Shown here piece after piece: positions 33,002 to 41,361 of a stretch of DNA of 64,000 nucleotides (position 1 is its first letter; every line of letters starts with the position of its first letter). The notes below the pieces were generated by a model that searched no databases, had not been told where the DNA came from, and saw only the letters and a list, made by a program, of their open reading frames with translations. The stretch covers positions 1 through 64,000 of the forward strand of contig DAOSOK010000033.1 in the NCBI GenBank assembly GCA_035373905.1. Reading direction: 5' to 3'. A program made the position numbers and the translations under genes. The stretch is from Candidatus Ozemobacteraceae bacterium (lineage in GTDB: Bacteria > Muiribacteriota > Ozemobacteria > Ozemobacterales > Ozemobacteraceae).

Positions 33002-35200
33002 TTACTCGATCAGCTTGCGCAGAAAGGCGCGGGCTGCTTCGGGATCGGGAATCCGCCAGTTCGCCACGCTGTGGGAGGGGCCGATGTGAATGGCTGTCGC
33101 TTCGGGCGGAAGAGCCATGAACATGTCCTCGTCCGTCCGGTCGTCGCCCATGACGAGCATTCTATTGTCGATGGTACTGTTATCTATCAGTTCTTTCACG
33201 GCGATGCCTTTGTTGATGCCGGCCGGCCGGGTCTCGACGACGAACGCTCCTCGAAGAACCTCGCATCGGTCCTCGAGACCGTTGGCGGCGAGCAGTCGTT
33301 CGATCGCTTCGGCGAGGCGGCCGGCTTGCTCCAGGCCGAACTCCTGCTCTGCCGCGCGAAAGTGCCAGCAGAAACCGGCGCTTTTTTCCTCGAGCCGGCT
33401 TCCGGGGGTGCTTCGCGTGAATCGCCTGAAGAGCGGCCGCAACAGGTCGCGGATCGGCTCTTCGGGAGGAACGCGAGACTTCCAGCCGGTCACCGGATCA
33501 GGGTGCGTCCAGAGTCCGTGCTCGGCATGGAGGATGATCGGGAGACTGCCGAACCACTCGGCGAGTTGCTCGCGGGCTCGGCCGCTGACGATATGGACGA
33601 GCGTCTCAGGCCTGCGGGCGAGCCGCTTCAAGAGGGCGATCAGTTCCTCGTCCGGGGTCGCCGCTTCGGGGTCGTCGGAGAACGGGACGAGGGTGCCGTC
33701 GTAGTCCAGGAGAATTGTGAGGGAAGGCAGGGACTTCAGACGCTCCGCCAGCATGTCGATGTCGCCAGGAGGCGACAGGCGGGGGCGCGCCGGGACCGAT
33801 GAGGAGGCCGCCTCTTTCAACCCTGCGATGAAATCCTCGGCCCAGGCGAAGGCGTCATACCCGATCACTCGCTGACGCAGACGTTTCATGCGGCGCTGAA
33901 TCTCGCTTTTCGGCATCGTCAGGGCTCGTTTGATGTATTGGGCAAGCTGATCGACGTCGAACGGGTTCACGATCAGCGCTTCGGCCATTTCAGCCGCGGC
34001 GCCGGCGAACTCGCTGAGAATCAGGACGCCGTCCGCGTTCGACCGCATCGCGACATATTCCTTCGCCACGAGATTCATGCCGTCTCGGAGCGGCGTGACG
34101 AGCATCACCTCGGCCGCCGAATACAGCGCCGCCAGGGCCCTGTCGTCCACACTTTTGACGAGATAATGGACCGGGAGCGATCCGAACGTGCCGTGCGCGG
34201 CATTTATTCGACCAGCTATTTCATCGAGCTCCTTGCGGAGCCTGGCATACGACTCGACCTGGGAACGTGATGGAACCGTGAGCTGGAGAAACCTGATCCT
34301 GTCCCGCCACTCGGGATTCCGTTCGAGAAATCGCTCGACGGCCAGAAGTCGTCTTGGCAGCCCTTTCGTGTAATCGAGACGGTCGACCCCCAGAAGAATG
34401 CGCCGCCCGCCGGCTTCTTCGAGCAGGCGGGCCGTTTCCTTGCGAATCTCGGGATCCTCGGCGAGGCCCGTGAAATAAGGAGCGTCGATACCGATGGGAA
34501 AAACGCCGAGCCTGGCTTCGCGGTCGCCGATCGTGATGGATTCCCCGCGCGTGGCCAGCCGCAACACGCTCGTGACCGTCTGGCGAAAATGGCGGAGATA
34601 GGAGAACGTATGGAATCCGATCAGGTCCGCGCCGAGCATGCCCTCGAGAATCTCGTTCCGCCAGGGCAGAATGCGAAAAACCTCCGAGGACGGGAAGGGG
34701 ATGTGAAGGAAAAAACCGATCGTGACATCCGGCCTGATTCGGCGGAGCATGGCCGGCATGAGGGACAACTGGTAGTCGTGGACCCAGACCAGGTCTCCGG
34801 GGGAGGCGCTCGCGGCCGCCTTCTCCGCGAACAACCGGTTGACCTCGATGAAGGTGTTCCAGTTCGCCCAGGCATCGCGCTGAACTTTCTCGGTGTCGTA
34901 ATGATACAGCGGCCACAGAACACCGTTCGAAAACCCTTCGTAAAAGCGCTTCACCTGATTCGATGTGAGATACACGGGCACCAGACGCAGCTTCTCAAGC
35001 TCCTGTTCGATCAGTTTCGTCTGCTCGTCCGTGATGCGGCCGAGCTCCCCGGGCCAGCCGATCCAGAGGGCGTCGGAGTTCCGGTGCGGCCCCTTCATAG
35101 CCGTGGCCAGGCCGCCGGCGGATGGGGACACTGTAATCTGGGCGTGCTCGTGACGGACCGTCACGGGAAGTCTGTTCGATACGATCAGCAGTCGCGCCAT
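33002..35200 (-). CDS. otsAB: Fused trehalose-6-phosphate synthase/phosphatase
   Basis: Bifunctional enzyme making trehalose from UDP-glucose (or ADP-glucose) and glucose-6-phosphate. The N-terminal OtsA (GT20, about 1-465) shows VHDYQLSLMPAMLR, LDYTKGLPRR and TPLRDGMNLVAKEYVA. The C-terminal OtsB (HAD, about 490-732) begins with ILLDYDGTLVPF carrying DxDGT, followed by SGRAREQLAEWF and the late MGDDRTDEDMF. Fused OtsA-OtsB proteins are known in several bacteria and in eukaryotes. GGAGG six bases upstream fixes the start at ATG 35200 rather than the open extension to 35245. It is the promoter-proximal gene of the osmotic-stress operon. A TA-rich island at 33160-33190 covers ELIDNSTIDNRM. Confidence 0.95.
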   Translation of the reverse strand: MARLLIVSNRLPVTVRHEHAQITVSPSAGGLATAMKGPHRNSDALWIGWPGELGRITDEQTKLIEQELEKLRLVPVYLTSNQVKRFYEGFSNGVLWPLYHYDTEKVQRDAWANWNTFIEVNRLFAEKAAASASPGDLVWVHDYQLSLMPAMLRRIRPDVTIGFFLHIPFPSSEVFRILPWRNEILEGMLGADLIGFHTFSYLRHFRQTVTSVLRLATRGESITIGDREARLGVFPIGIDAPYFTGLAEDPEIRKETARLLEEAGGRRILLGVDRLDYTKGLPRRLLAVERFLERNPEWRDRIRFLQLTVPSRSQVESYARLRKELDEIAGRINAAHGTFGSLPVHYLVKSVDDRALAALYSAAEVMLVTPLRDGMNLVAKEYVAMRSNADGVLILSEFAGAAAEMAEALIVNPFDVDQLAQYIKRALTMPKSEIQRRMKRLRQRVIGYDAFAWAEDFIAGLKEAASSSVPARPRLSPPGDIDMLAERLKSLPSLTILLDYDGTLVPFSDDPEAATPDEELIALLKRLARRPETLVHIVSGRAREQLAEWFGSLPIILHAEHGLWTHPDPVTGWKSRVPPEEPIRDLLRPLFRRFTRSTPGSRLEEKSAGFCWHFRAAEQEFGLEQAGRLAEAIERLLAANGLEDRCEVLRGAFVVETRPAGINKGIAVKELIDNSTIDNRMLVMGDDRTDEDMFMALPPEATAIHIGPSHSVANWRIPDPEAARAFLRKLIE

Positions 35201-35364
35201 AATACCTCCATGATTGGATGAAAAAAGGATGGCGGGCAGCTCCAAGACCAGTCTACCTCATCCCGGAAGGCCGGTGCAAACGGCCGCGAATCTGCTCATA
35301 CAGGCGATGAAGAGGTGTCGGGGCTCGCGGGCAGCGTATTGCGCCATGATAATAAAATGAAAGC

Positions 35365-35370
35365 TATAAT
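35365..35370 (+). promoter_or_regulatory. -10 box TATAAT upstream of the 35451 gene
   Basis: TATAAT sits in a TA-rich tract (35340-35375) of the 250-bp divergent gap between otsAB and the next gene. A TTGCGC at 35339 is 20 bp away, longer than ideal, so the -35 is uncertain. I see no other feature in the gap. Confidence 0.5.
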
Positions 35371-35450
35371 ACTGCTGTAGGATGAGCGGACGATGAAACT
35401 GTGATACAAATGATCGGGATATGAAATTCCGAGGGGAAGAAGGGGAAGCC

Positions 35451-35981
35451 ATGGAAGAAATGCAGAACGCGATGATCGCCGCCGCCGTCGCCGTCGGCAT
35501 CCTTCCGGAACCGGCGCTGCGGACGGCCGACAGGCTCCGCGCGATGCTCGACGGGGCGGCCCGTTCCCTGACCCTCGTCATCATCCGCTGTTCCGGCGAA
35601 CAAGGGGTCGATCACGGACTCGTTCATCGCGGCATGCGGTACATGTTCGCGAAGGCCGTCGAACTCGTCGCTGTCTGGGGCCGATCGAAGGACGGGAAGG
35701 TTGCCGTCGCGATCGACCCGCGCGAACTGAAATACCCCGAAGACATCCTGGTCGATCCTTCAATACCTGAAGATATTCAAAAAATCGTCCGGGACTCGGC
35801 GGCATCGGCGGACCAGCTTTTCAGGGCGTTCCAGCGCCACGTCACCCTGCGCAGCCAGGAAATCGAAAAGGTCGACAGGACCGCGGAGGTCTGCGCCGCC
35901 CTGACCTGGACGGCTCGCATCGCCCTCTCGTGGGCACTGACAGCCGAACTCCACGACCCTGACCGCGAAGGCGGGTCGTGA
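35451..35981 (+). CDS. Conserved-looking small cytoplasmic protein, unknown function
   Basis: 176 residues from the chosen ATG at 35451, which has AAGAAGGGG upstream; an in-frame ATG at 35421 is the alternative. Predominantly alpha-helical with no TM segment or known motif: AMIAAAVAVGILPEPALRTADRLRAML, a beta-like ARSLTLVIIRC, and a long helix SQEIEKVDRTAEVCAALTWTARIALSWAL. It precedes the DUF2157 gene by 40 bp in the same direction and may be cotranscribed. I do not recognise the family. SIPEDIQKI is encoded by an AT-rich codon run. Confidence 0.55.
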   Translation: MEEMQNAMIAAAVAVGILPEPALRTADRLRAMLDGAARSLTLVIIRCSGEQGVDHGLVHRGMRYMFAKAVELVAVWGRSKDGKVAVAIDPRELKYPEDILVDPSIPEDIQKIVRDSAASADQLFRAFQRHVTLRSQEIEKVDRTAEVCAALTWTARIALSWALTAELHDPDREGGS

Positions 35982-36021
35982 TGATGAACTCGGGAGCGAT
36001 GGAAACACACAGGATGAAAAC

Positions 36022-37353
36022 ATGGATGAACACCTGAATACCGGTTCGAAGTTCCGATCAGAACTTGCCCGTGAACTGCCCATCTGGGTTCGGCGCGGCG
36101 TCGTCGAGCCGCAGCAGGCCAGGAAACTCGAGCTCATGTATGAGCTCAGGGAGTTGGAAGGAGAGTCCGCGGAGCTGTTTTCCCGAACGATCATGGCGTT
36201 TGGCGGGCTTCTGCTGGGCGGCGGCGTCATGGCGTTCGTCGCAGCGAACTGGGAGGAACTGCCGAAATTCCTGAAGGTGATCATGCTGTTCGCCGCCCTG
36301 CTCGGCTTTCACGGAGCCGGCTTCTGGCTCTGGCAAAAACGCGATCAAGAACGGCTCGGCCGGTCGCTGATCTTCGCGGGGTGCCTCGTCTTCGGCGCCA
36401 ATATCGGGCTGCTGGCCCAGATATTCAATATTCAGGGCGATACGTATCGAGGCTTCGGAGCCTGGGCCGTCGGAACGCTCGTCATGGCGTGGGCGATCCG
36501 CGGCGCGAGCTCGGCCCTGCTTGCCCTGGTCCTCTCCGTGACCTGGTATCTGGGCTTCATCCATGCGCATCACGGCCAGGCCGAGACGGACCTGCTGGTG
36601 GCCTCCTTCCCCGTTCTCGTCGCCGGCCTCTTCGGCTCCCTGGCCGTCGCCATCCCGTCGACACGCCTTCTGGGCGGAACGATCGTGGCGTATTTCATCG
36701 CCATGTCGATGGCGGGAACGCATGGGCCGCATCATCAATCCCCGCTCCCCCTGGGAATGACGATGATTGCCGCGGGCTGGTCCGCCGTTGCCGCCGGGCG
36801 CCTGTTCGAGACGGTTGCCAGGACGGCGGCGATGGGGCCGGTCGCCCAGGCCCTGGGCTGGGCCCTGGTCAGCATTGTCGGCGTCGTCATGTCCTTCATG
36901 AATCCGTGGAAACACGTCGGAGCGTGTGGGGTATTCCTCTGGCTGATCCCGATGGTCGCCGCGGCGGCTGCCGGGGCGTGGGCGATGCGCCGAAGCCTGT
37001 CGCGCAAGCCAGCGACGCCGGATGAACGGACCCAGCTCATGCTTCTGGGGGGATCGATCGGGGCGATGTGTCTCGCGTTGATCGTTTCCCAGCCGGTCAT
37101 CTCGCCGATTCTCGGAAACCTCGCCTGCCTCGGGTGGGCGGGAGTCTGTCTTCTCAAGGGAATGAACGAGGCGAACCGTTCCTCGTTCTGGAGCGGGGCC
37201 ATCCTGGTGTTCCTGATCATCGTGGCCCGGTTCTTCGAGTTCGACACATCGCTGATGCAGAAATCCGCCGCGTTTCTCGCCTGCGGCGTCGGGACCATCT
37301 ATGCGGGAATCAAGTATGAGGCGTATCTCCGGTCGAAAGGGGTGACGGGATGA
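36022..37353 (+). CDS. DUF2157 membrane protein
   Basis: 443-residue polytopic membrane protein. The soluble N-terminal 55 residues (IWVRRGVVEPQQARKLELMYEL) and the first TM block IMAFGGLLLGGGVMAFVAANWEELPKFLKVIMLFAALLGFHGAGFWLW match DUF2157, which precedes further TM segments (about 12 in total). Function is unknown. It overlaps the GDYXXLXY gene by four bases; that pairing is the usual one for this family and suggests a two-component membrane system. A TA-rich island covers QIFNIQGD (36417-36435). Confidence 0.85.
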   Translation: MDEHLNTGSKFRSELARELPIWVRRGVVEPQQARKLELMYELRELEGESAELFSRTIMAFGGLLLGGGVMAFVAANWEELPKFLKVIMLFAALLGFHGAGFWLWQKRDQERLGRSLIFAGCLVFGANIGLLAQIFNIQGDTYRGFGAWAVGTLVMAWAIRGASSALLALVLSVTWYLGFIHAHHGQAETDLLVASFPVLVAGLFGSLAVAIPSTRLLGGTIVAYFIAMSMAGTHGPHHQSPLPLGMTMIAAGWSAVAAGRLFETVARTAAMGPVAQALGWALVSIVGVVMSFMNPWKHVGACGVFLWLIPMVAAAAAGAWAMRRSLSRKPATPDERTQLMLLGGSIGAMCLALIVSQPVISPILGNLACLGWAGVCLLKGMNEANRSSFWSGAILVFLIIVARFFEFDTSLMQKSAAFLACGVGTIYAGIKYEAYLRSKGVTG

Positions 37354-37877
37354 CGTTCGGAAAACTCGAAAAGGCCTTCGCGGCCGCCGTCGCCCTGCAG
37401 GTTCTGATCCTCGTCATGGTGCCGATGCAGCAGATCAGATCGCTCGTCATCGGCCGGACGATCGAGCTTGCCGTCGAGCCGGTCGATCCGTACAGCATCA
37501 TGAAGGGGTATTTCGTGACGCTCAGTTACTCCGTCTGCCGTCCCGAGCGCTTTTCTTCGCGCGGCGTTGACCTGCGGGACGGGCAGACCGTCTACGCGGT
37601 CGTCGAAGAGGGGGACGACGGCCTCTGGGTGCCGGTGTCGCTGATGACGTCCCCGCCGCGACATCTCGAACGGGGTCGTATCTTCCTGAAAGGCCGGAGA
37701 ACGGGCTGGCGGGGCATCAGTTACGGCATCGAAGAGTATTCGATCCCCGAAGCCCGGAGGGGCGACGTCGACCGGGCTCTCCGGCAGCACATGGACAAGG
37801 CCCGCGTCAGGGTCAAGGTCGATGACGAAGGAAACGCCGCCCTGGAGTCGTTGATTATAAACGGCGTGGAATATTAA
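37350..37877 (+). CDS. GDYXXLXY domain protein
   Basis: 175 residues: one N-terminal TM helix (LEKAFAAAVALQVLILVMVPM) and an extracytoplasmic domain of the GDYXXLXY family, where the naming motif appears in the variant form GYFVTLSY after VDPYSIMK. Partner of the preceding DUF2157 protein (ATGA overlap at 37350). Function unknown. Its stop overlaps the stop of the convergent scramblase-like gene by four bases (37874-37877). Confidence 0.8.
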   Translation: MTFGKLEKAFAAAVALQVLILVMVPMQQIRSLVIGRTIELAVEPVDPYSIMKGYFVTLSYSVCRPERFSSRGVDLRDGQTVYAVVEEGDDGLWVPVSLMTSPPRHLERGRIFLKGRRTGWRGISYGIEEYSIPEARRGDVDRALRQHMDKARVRVKVDDEGNAALESLIINGVEY

Positions 37878-38449
37878 TTTTCGAAGTGGATGAAGTCGAT
37901 CAGGAGGGTGGCTGCGATCAACAGCTTCCTGAGGTTTCCGTCCCACTGCTCGGGGCAGGTGACGGAGAAGTTGTCCGCATCGGTGAACGATTCCCGCAGG
38001 AAGCCGGACCATTTCTTCGAGATCGTGCCTTTCTGTACGCCGTTTTGCAGGATATTGAACGTCCAGGGCCGCCAGATCGGCCCGGAAATCTGAAGCAGGG
38101 GGCGGTGCGCCGCATCCTCGATCACGTACTCGCGGTTGAAAAACGTGAAATTGCGCTGGATGGCGCCGAGCGGCCGATTGTTCTCGTCGCGGACTTCCAA
38201 CCGGTGCAGGATGAACGAGAACTCCCTCTTGAGGAACATCAGCGGCTCGCCGTTCGGTCCCGAGACCGTCATCTCGAAGGGCCGCAGCCCCTTGAGGAAC
38301 ATCCGCGCCACCCAGCTGCTCGTCTCGATGGCGCTGGCCAGCGTGCGTTGCCGCCCGTCGATGACGGAGTAGCGGTTTTCCTTCTCCCACCCGACGACCG
38401 CCTCGAACATTTCCTTGTGTTGCTTGATGTAAAACGTGGTGTCCGCCAT
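37874..38449 (-). CDS. Scramblase-family protein
   Basis: 191-residue protein resembling the phospholipid scramblase/Tubby-like family (PF03803 type): an N-terminal strand-rich domain with FYIKQHKEMFEAVVGWEKENRYSVID, repeated beta-strand segments such as FEMTVSGPNGEPLMFLKREFSF and LEVRDENNRPLGAIQRNF, and a hydrophobic C-terminal helix (LRKLLIAATLLIDFI). Bacterial members are usually annotated as scramblase or LURP-one-related; their activity is uncertain and calcium dependence is not shown here. The gene stands alone, convergent with the DUF2157 operon. Confidence 0.7.
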   Translation of the reverse strand: MADTTFYIKQHKEMFEAVVGWEKENRYSVIDGRQRTLASAIETSSWVARMFLKGLRPFEMTVSGPNGEPLMFLKREFSFILHRLEVRDENNRPLGAIQRNFTFFNREYVIEDAAHRPLLQISGPIWRPWTFNILQNGVQKGTISKKWSGFLRESFTDADNFSVTCPEQWDGNLRKLLIAATLLIDFIHFEN

Positions 38450-38583
38450 GATGCCGCCCTCCCGAAATGAAAATGTCGCCCTGACGTTCTCGATGCGGCC
38501 GGTTCAGCCGCTTTCCGGAAACACGATACCATGAAATGGTGATTTCACTCATGGATGATGCCTGTGTCTCCAGGAAAAAATGA

Positions 38584-38613
38584 ACGCCGGCCCCGGGAAA
38601 CCGGAGTCGGCGT
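38584..38613 (-). terminator. Terminator of dnaK
   Basis: On the minus strand ACGCCG and CCGG arms pair with CCGG and CGGCGT around a TTTC tetraloop with a 3x3 internal bulge, followed five bases later by TTTTTT. It lies 20 bases past the dnaK stop. The remaining 38450-38583 gap shows nothing else. Confidence 0.7.
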
Positions 38614-38632
38614 GCGTTCGAACAGGGGAAAA

Positions 38633-40492
38633 TCAGGACTTGCGGAACTCGGCGTCGACGACCTTTTCGTCTTCGGCGGTCTCGCGGCCGGGCTTGGGGC
38701 CGCAGCTTCCGCCGCATCCGGCGCCTTCCTGGGCCTGCTGGGCCTCGGCCGCCTGCTTGTAGATATGCTCGGCCATCTTGTGAGAGGCGGCCGTCAGGGC
38801 CTCGGCGGCCTTGTCGATGACTTCGGTGTCGCCGCCCTCGAGGGCTTTCTTCAAATCGCCCAGCTTCGCTTCGATCTCGCTCTTCTCGGCAGTTGGGATC
38901 TTGTCGCCCATCTCGCGAAGGGATTTTTCCGTGGTATAGACCAGCGTTTCGGCCTTGTTGCGCGACTCGATGGCGGCTTTGCGGCGCTCGTCCTCGGCCG
39001 CGTGCGCCTCGGCCTCCCTGATCATCCGCTCGATGTCCTGCTTTGGCAGGGCCGAGCCGCCGGTGATCGTGATTTCCTGCTTCTTGCCGGTGCCGAGGTC
39101 CTTCGCCGAGACGTTCACGATTCCATTCGCATCGATATCAAACGTCACCTCGATCTGCGGAACGCCTCGCGGCGCGGGCGGAATGCCGACCAGGTCGAAC
39201 CGTCCGAGCGACTTGTTGTCACTCGCCATGCCGCGCTCGCCCTGCAGAACGTGAACGGTCACGGCCGGCTGATTGTCGGCGGCGGTCGAGAACACCTGGC
39301 TCTTGCGGGTCGGAATGGTGGTGTTACGGTCGATCAGCTTCGTCATGACGCCGCCGAGCGTCTCGATGCCGAGCGAGAGCGGAGTCACGTCGAGCAGGAG
39401 GACGTCCTTCACGTCGCCCTGCAGAATGCCGCCCTGGACGGCCGCGCCCATCGCGACGCACTCCATCGGATCGACGCCGCGCTCCGGTTCCTTGCCGAAA
39501 TGGTCTTTCAACAGCTTCTGGACGCAGGGCATGCGGGTGGGGCCGCCGACCATGATGATATGGTCAACGCCCTGGCGGGTGAGGTTCGCGTCGCGCAGCG
39601 CGTTGTCGAGCGGACCGCGGCAGCGGTCGAGCAGCGGGCTGACCAGCTCTTCGAGTTTGGCCCGGGTGATCGTCATGATCAGGTGCTTCGGCCCCTCGGC
39701 CGTTGCGGTGATGAAGGGCAGATTGATGTCCGTCGTCGTCGTGGTCGACAGCTCGATCTTGGCCTTTTCTGCCGCGTCGCGCACGCGCATGAGCGCTTGC
39801 GAATCCTTCGACAGGTCGATGCCTTCGCGGTTCTTGAAATCGCGGATGACATGATCGATCAGAGCCTTGTCCATGTCGGTGCCGCCGAGCTGGGTGTCGC
39901 CGTTCGTCGAGAGAACCTCGAAGACGCCGTTTCCCATTTCGAGGATCGTGACGTCGAGCGTGCCGCCTCCCAGGTCGAACACGAGGATCTTGCCGTCACC
40001 TTTCTTGTCGAGGCCGTAGGCCAGCGCAGCCGCGGTGGGTTCGTTGACGATGCGCTTCACTTCGAGGCCGGCGATCGTCCCGGCGTCCTTCGTCGCCTGG
40101 CGCTGCGCGTCGTCGAAATAGGCCGGGACGGTGATGACTGCGCCGGTCACCTTGTCGTTGAGGAAGGCTTCGGCGTCCTGCTTGATTTTCTGCAGAATCA
40201 TCGCCGAGATCTCCTGCGGGGTGTAGCTCTTGCCGTCGATCGTGACCTTGTGGCTCGTGCCCATCTTGCGCTTGATCGCCATGATGGTGCGGTCGGGGTT
40301 GGTGGCTGCCTGGCGCCGGGCTGGTTCGCCGATCAGTCGCTGGCCGTCCTTCGTGAACGCGACGACGCTGGGAAACGCCTTGCCGCCGATCGAGAGCCCT
40401 TCCGCACTTGGGATGATGACCGGTTTGCCGCCTTCGACGACGGATGCCGCCGAGTTCGAGGTGCCGAGGTCGATACCGATGATGCGTGCCAT
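38633..40492 (-). CDS. dnaK: Hsp70 chaperone DnaK
   Basis: ATP-dependent chaperone, 619 residues from ATG 40492 (AGGAGG upstream; the open frame extends far upstream but only this start gives the Hsp70 N-terminus ARIIGIDLGTSNSAASVV). Signatures: IDLGTSNS, VFDLGGGTLDVTILE, IIMVGGPTRMPCVQ; the substrate domain includes DVTPLSLGIETLGGVMTKLI. The C-terminus ends with an unusual CGGSCG before EDEKVVDAEFRKS, so two extra cysteines could bind metal or form a disulfide. No dnaJ or grpE is adjacent and no CIRCE element is visible; instead a sigma-54-type promoter and a leader hairpin lie upstream. Confidence 0.97.
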   Translation of the reverse strand: MARIIGIDLGTSNSAASVVEGGKPVIIPSAEGLSIGGKAFPSVVAFTKDGQRLIGEPARRQAATNPDRTIMAIKRKMGTSHKVTIDGKSYTPQEISAMILQKIKQDAEAFLNDKVTGAVITVPAYFDDAQRQATKDAGTIAGLEVKRIVNEPTAAALAYGLDKKGDGKILVFDLGGGTLDVTILEMGNGVFEVLSTNGDTQLGGTDMDKALIDHVIRDFKNREGIDLSKDSQALMRVRDAAEKAKIELSTTTTTDINLPFITATAEGPKHLIMTITRAKLEELVSPLLDRCRGPLDNALRDANLTRQGVDHIIMVGGPTRMPCVQKLLKDHFGKEPERGVDPMECVAMGAAVQGGILQGDVKDVLLLDVTPLSLGIETLGGVMTKLIDRNTTIPTRKSQVFSTAADNQPAVTVHVLQGERGMASDNKSLGRFDLVGIPPAPRGVPQIEVTFDIDANGIVNVSAKDLGTGKKQEITITGGSALPKQDIERMIREAEAHAAEDERRKAAIESRNKAETLVYTTEKSLREMGDKIPTAEKSEIEAKLGDLKKALEGGDTEVIDKAAEALTAASHKMAEHIYKQAAEAQQAQEGAGCGGSCGPKPGRETAEDEKVVDAEFRKS

Positions 40493-40521
40493 GGGTGTGT
40501 CCTCCTGTGTGAAATCGCACG

Positions 40522-40541
40522 ACGCCGTCCTGCGACGGCGT
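40522..40541 (-). promoter_or_regulatory. Hairpin in the dnaK leader
   Basis: ACGCCGTC and GACGGCGT form 8 perfect pairs around a 4-base loop. It lies between the predicted start site and the AGGAGG of dnaK. It may regulate translation or stabilise the mRNA; it does not cover the ribosome site. Confidence 0.5.
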
Positions 40542-40560
40542 GAAGCTGTTCGACCTGTTA

Positions 40561-40579
40561 TTAGCAACGACCGTGCCAA
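40561..40579 (-). promoter_or_regulatory. Sigma-54 (-24/-12) promoter of dnaK
   Basis: On the minus strand the sequence reads TTGGCACGGTCGTTGCTAA, matching the sigma-54 consensus YTGGCACG-N4-TTGC exactly, with GG and GC separated by 10 bases. Expected start near 40553, giving a leader of about 60 bases. Confidence 0.75.
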
Positions 40580-40747
40580 CCTGTCGGCATCTATGAACGA
40601 CTGCATCAGATGCGCATCGCGGCAGCCACGGGAAGGCGCCGCGAGCGGCGGGAGGGCCTGTCCTGAAACGTGCGACGCACAATGCGACGTCGCAGGTCGC
40701 GGCTTCTGGTATACTTCCACGACCAATACTGGATTGGAGGATGTGAC

Positions 40748-41305
40748 ATGCAGCGAATCCATGGATTCGTCGGAAGTCCGAAGCGGGACGGCAACACGGG
40801 CATCCTGATGCAGCGGTTCATGAAAGGGGTCGCCGAAGCCGGCGGCGAGTCGCAGATCCATTACCTCAACATCATGAAGGTGACGCCCTGCCAGGCGTGC
40901 GGATACTGCAGGACGCACGATCATTGCGTCATCAACGACGATCTCGCGCCGGTCCTGCTCGAGATCCCCAGGGCCGCGGGCATCGTGATCGGGTCGCCCG
41001 TCTACTTCTTCCAGGTTTCCGCGCAGACGAAAGCCCTCATCGACCGGTTCTACAGCTTCCTCAACTCCGATTTCACCCACCGGCTCGGCGCCGGGAAACG
41101 CACCGCCATGATCTACGCTCAGGGAAGCCCGGAACGGCACGCGTTCGACACCTCTTTCGAGCTGAACGCCCGGGCCCTGAAAGCCGTGGGCATGAACGTC
41201 GTCTCGACGCTCGTCGCCCCGGATCTCCACGAACACGGCGACGTGCTCGGGCGCCACGAACTTCTCGACGAAGCCCGGCGGCTGGGACGGGAATTCCTTA
41301 AATAA
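40748..41305 (+). CDS. Iron-sulfur flavoprotein/NADPH-dependent FMN reductase family
   Basis: 185-residue flavodoxin-fold protein starting at ATG 40748 (GGAGG 7 bases upstream). The FMN phosphate loop is GSPKRDGNTG at about 9-18. The compact cysteine motif C-x2-C-x2-C-x5-C in PCQACGYCRTHDHCVINDDL matches the [4Fe-4S]-binding pattern of Isf-type flavoproteins. IGSPVYFFQVSAQTKALIDRF is the second flavin loop. Such proteins reduce O2, H2O2 or quinones, or shuttle electrons in anaerobes. A TATACT box at 40710-40715 is a likely -10. Divergent from dnaK. Confidence 0.85.
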   Translation: MQRIHGFVGSPKRDGNTGILMQRFMKGVAEAGGESQIHYLNIMKVTPCQACGYCRTHDHCVINDDLAPVLLEIPRAAGIVIGSPVYFFQVSAQTKALIDRFYSFLNSDFTHRLGAGKRTAMIYAQGSPERHAFDTSFELNARALKAVGMNVVSTLVAPDLHEHGDVLGRHELLDEARRLGREFLK

Positions 41306-41361
41306 ACGTATTAGTAAATATTCACCGTTTGGGCCGGTGCGCCGGTTCGGAAAGCCAACAC

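Noticed and set aside
38555..40543. Very long open frame (about 660 codons) antisense to dnaK
   Set aside because: Long antisense frames opposite dnaK are a common artefact of its codon pattern in GC-rich genomes; no ribosome site or family match.
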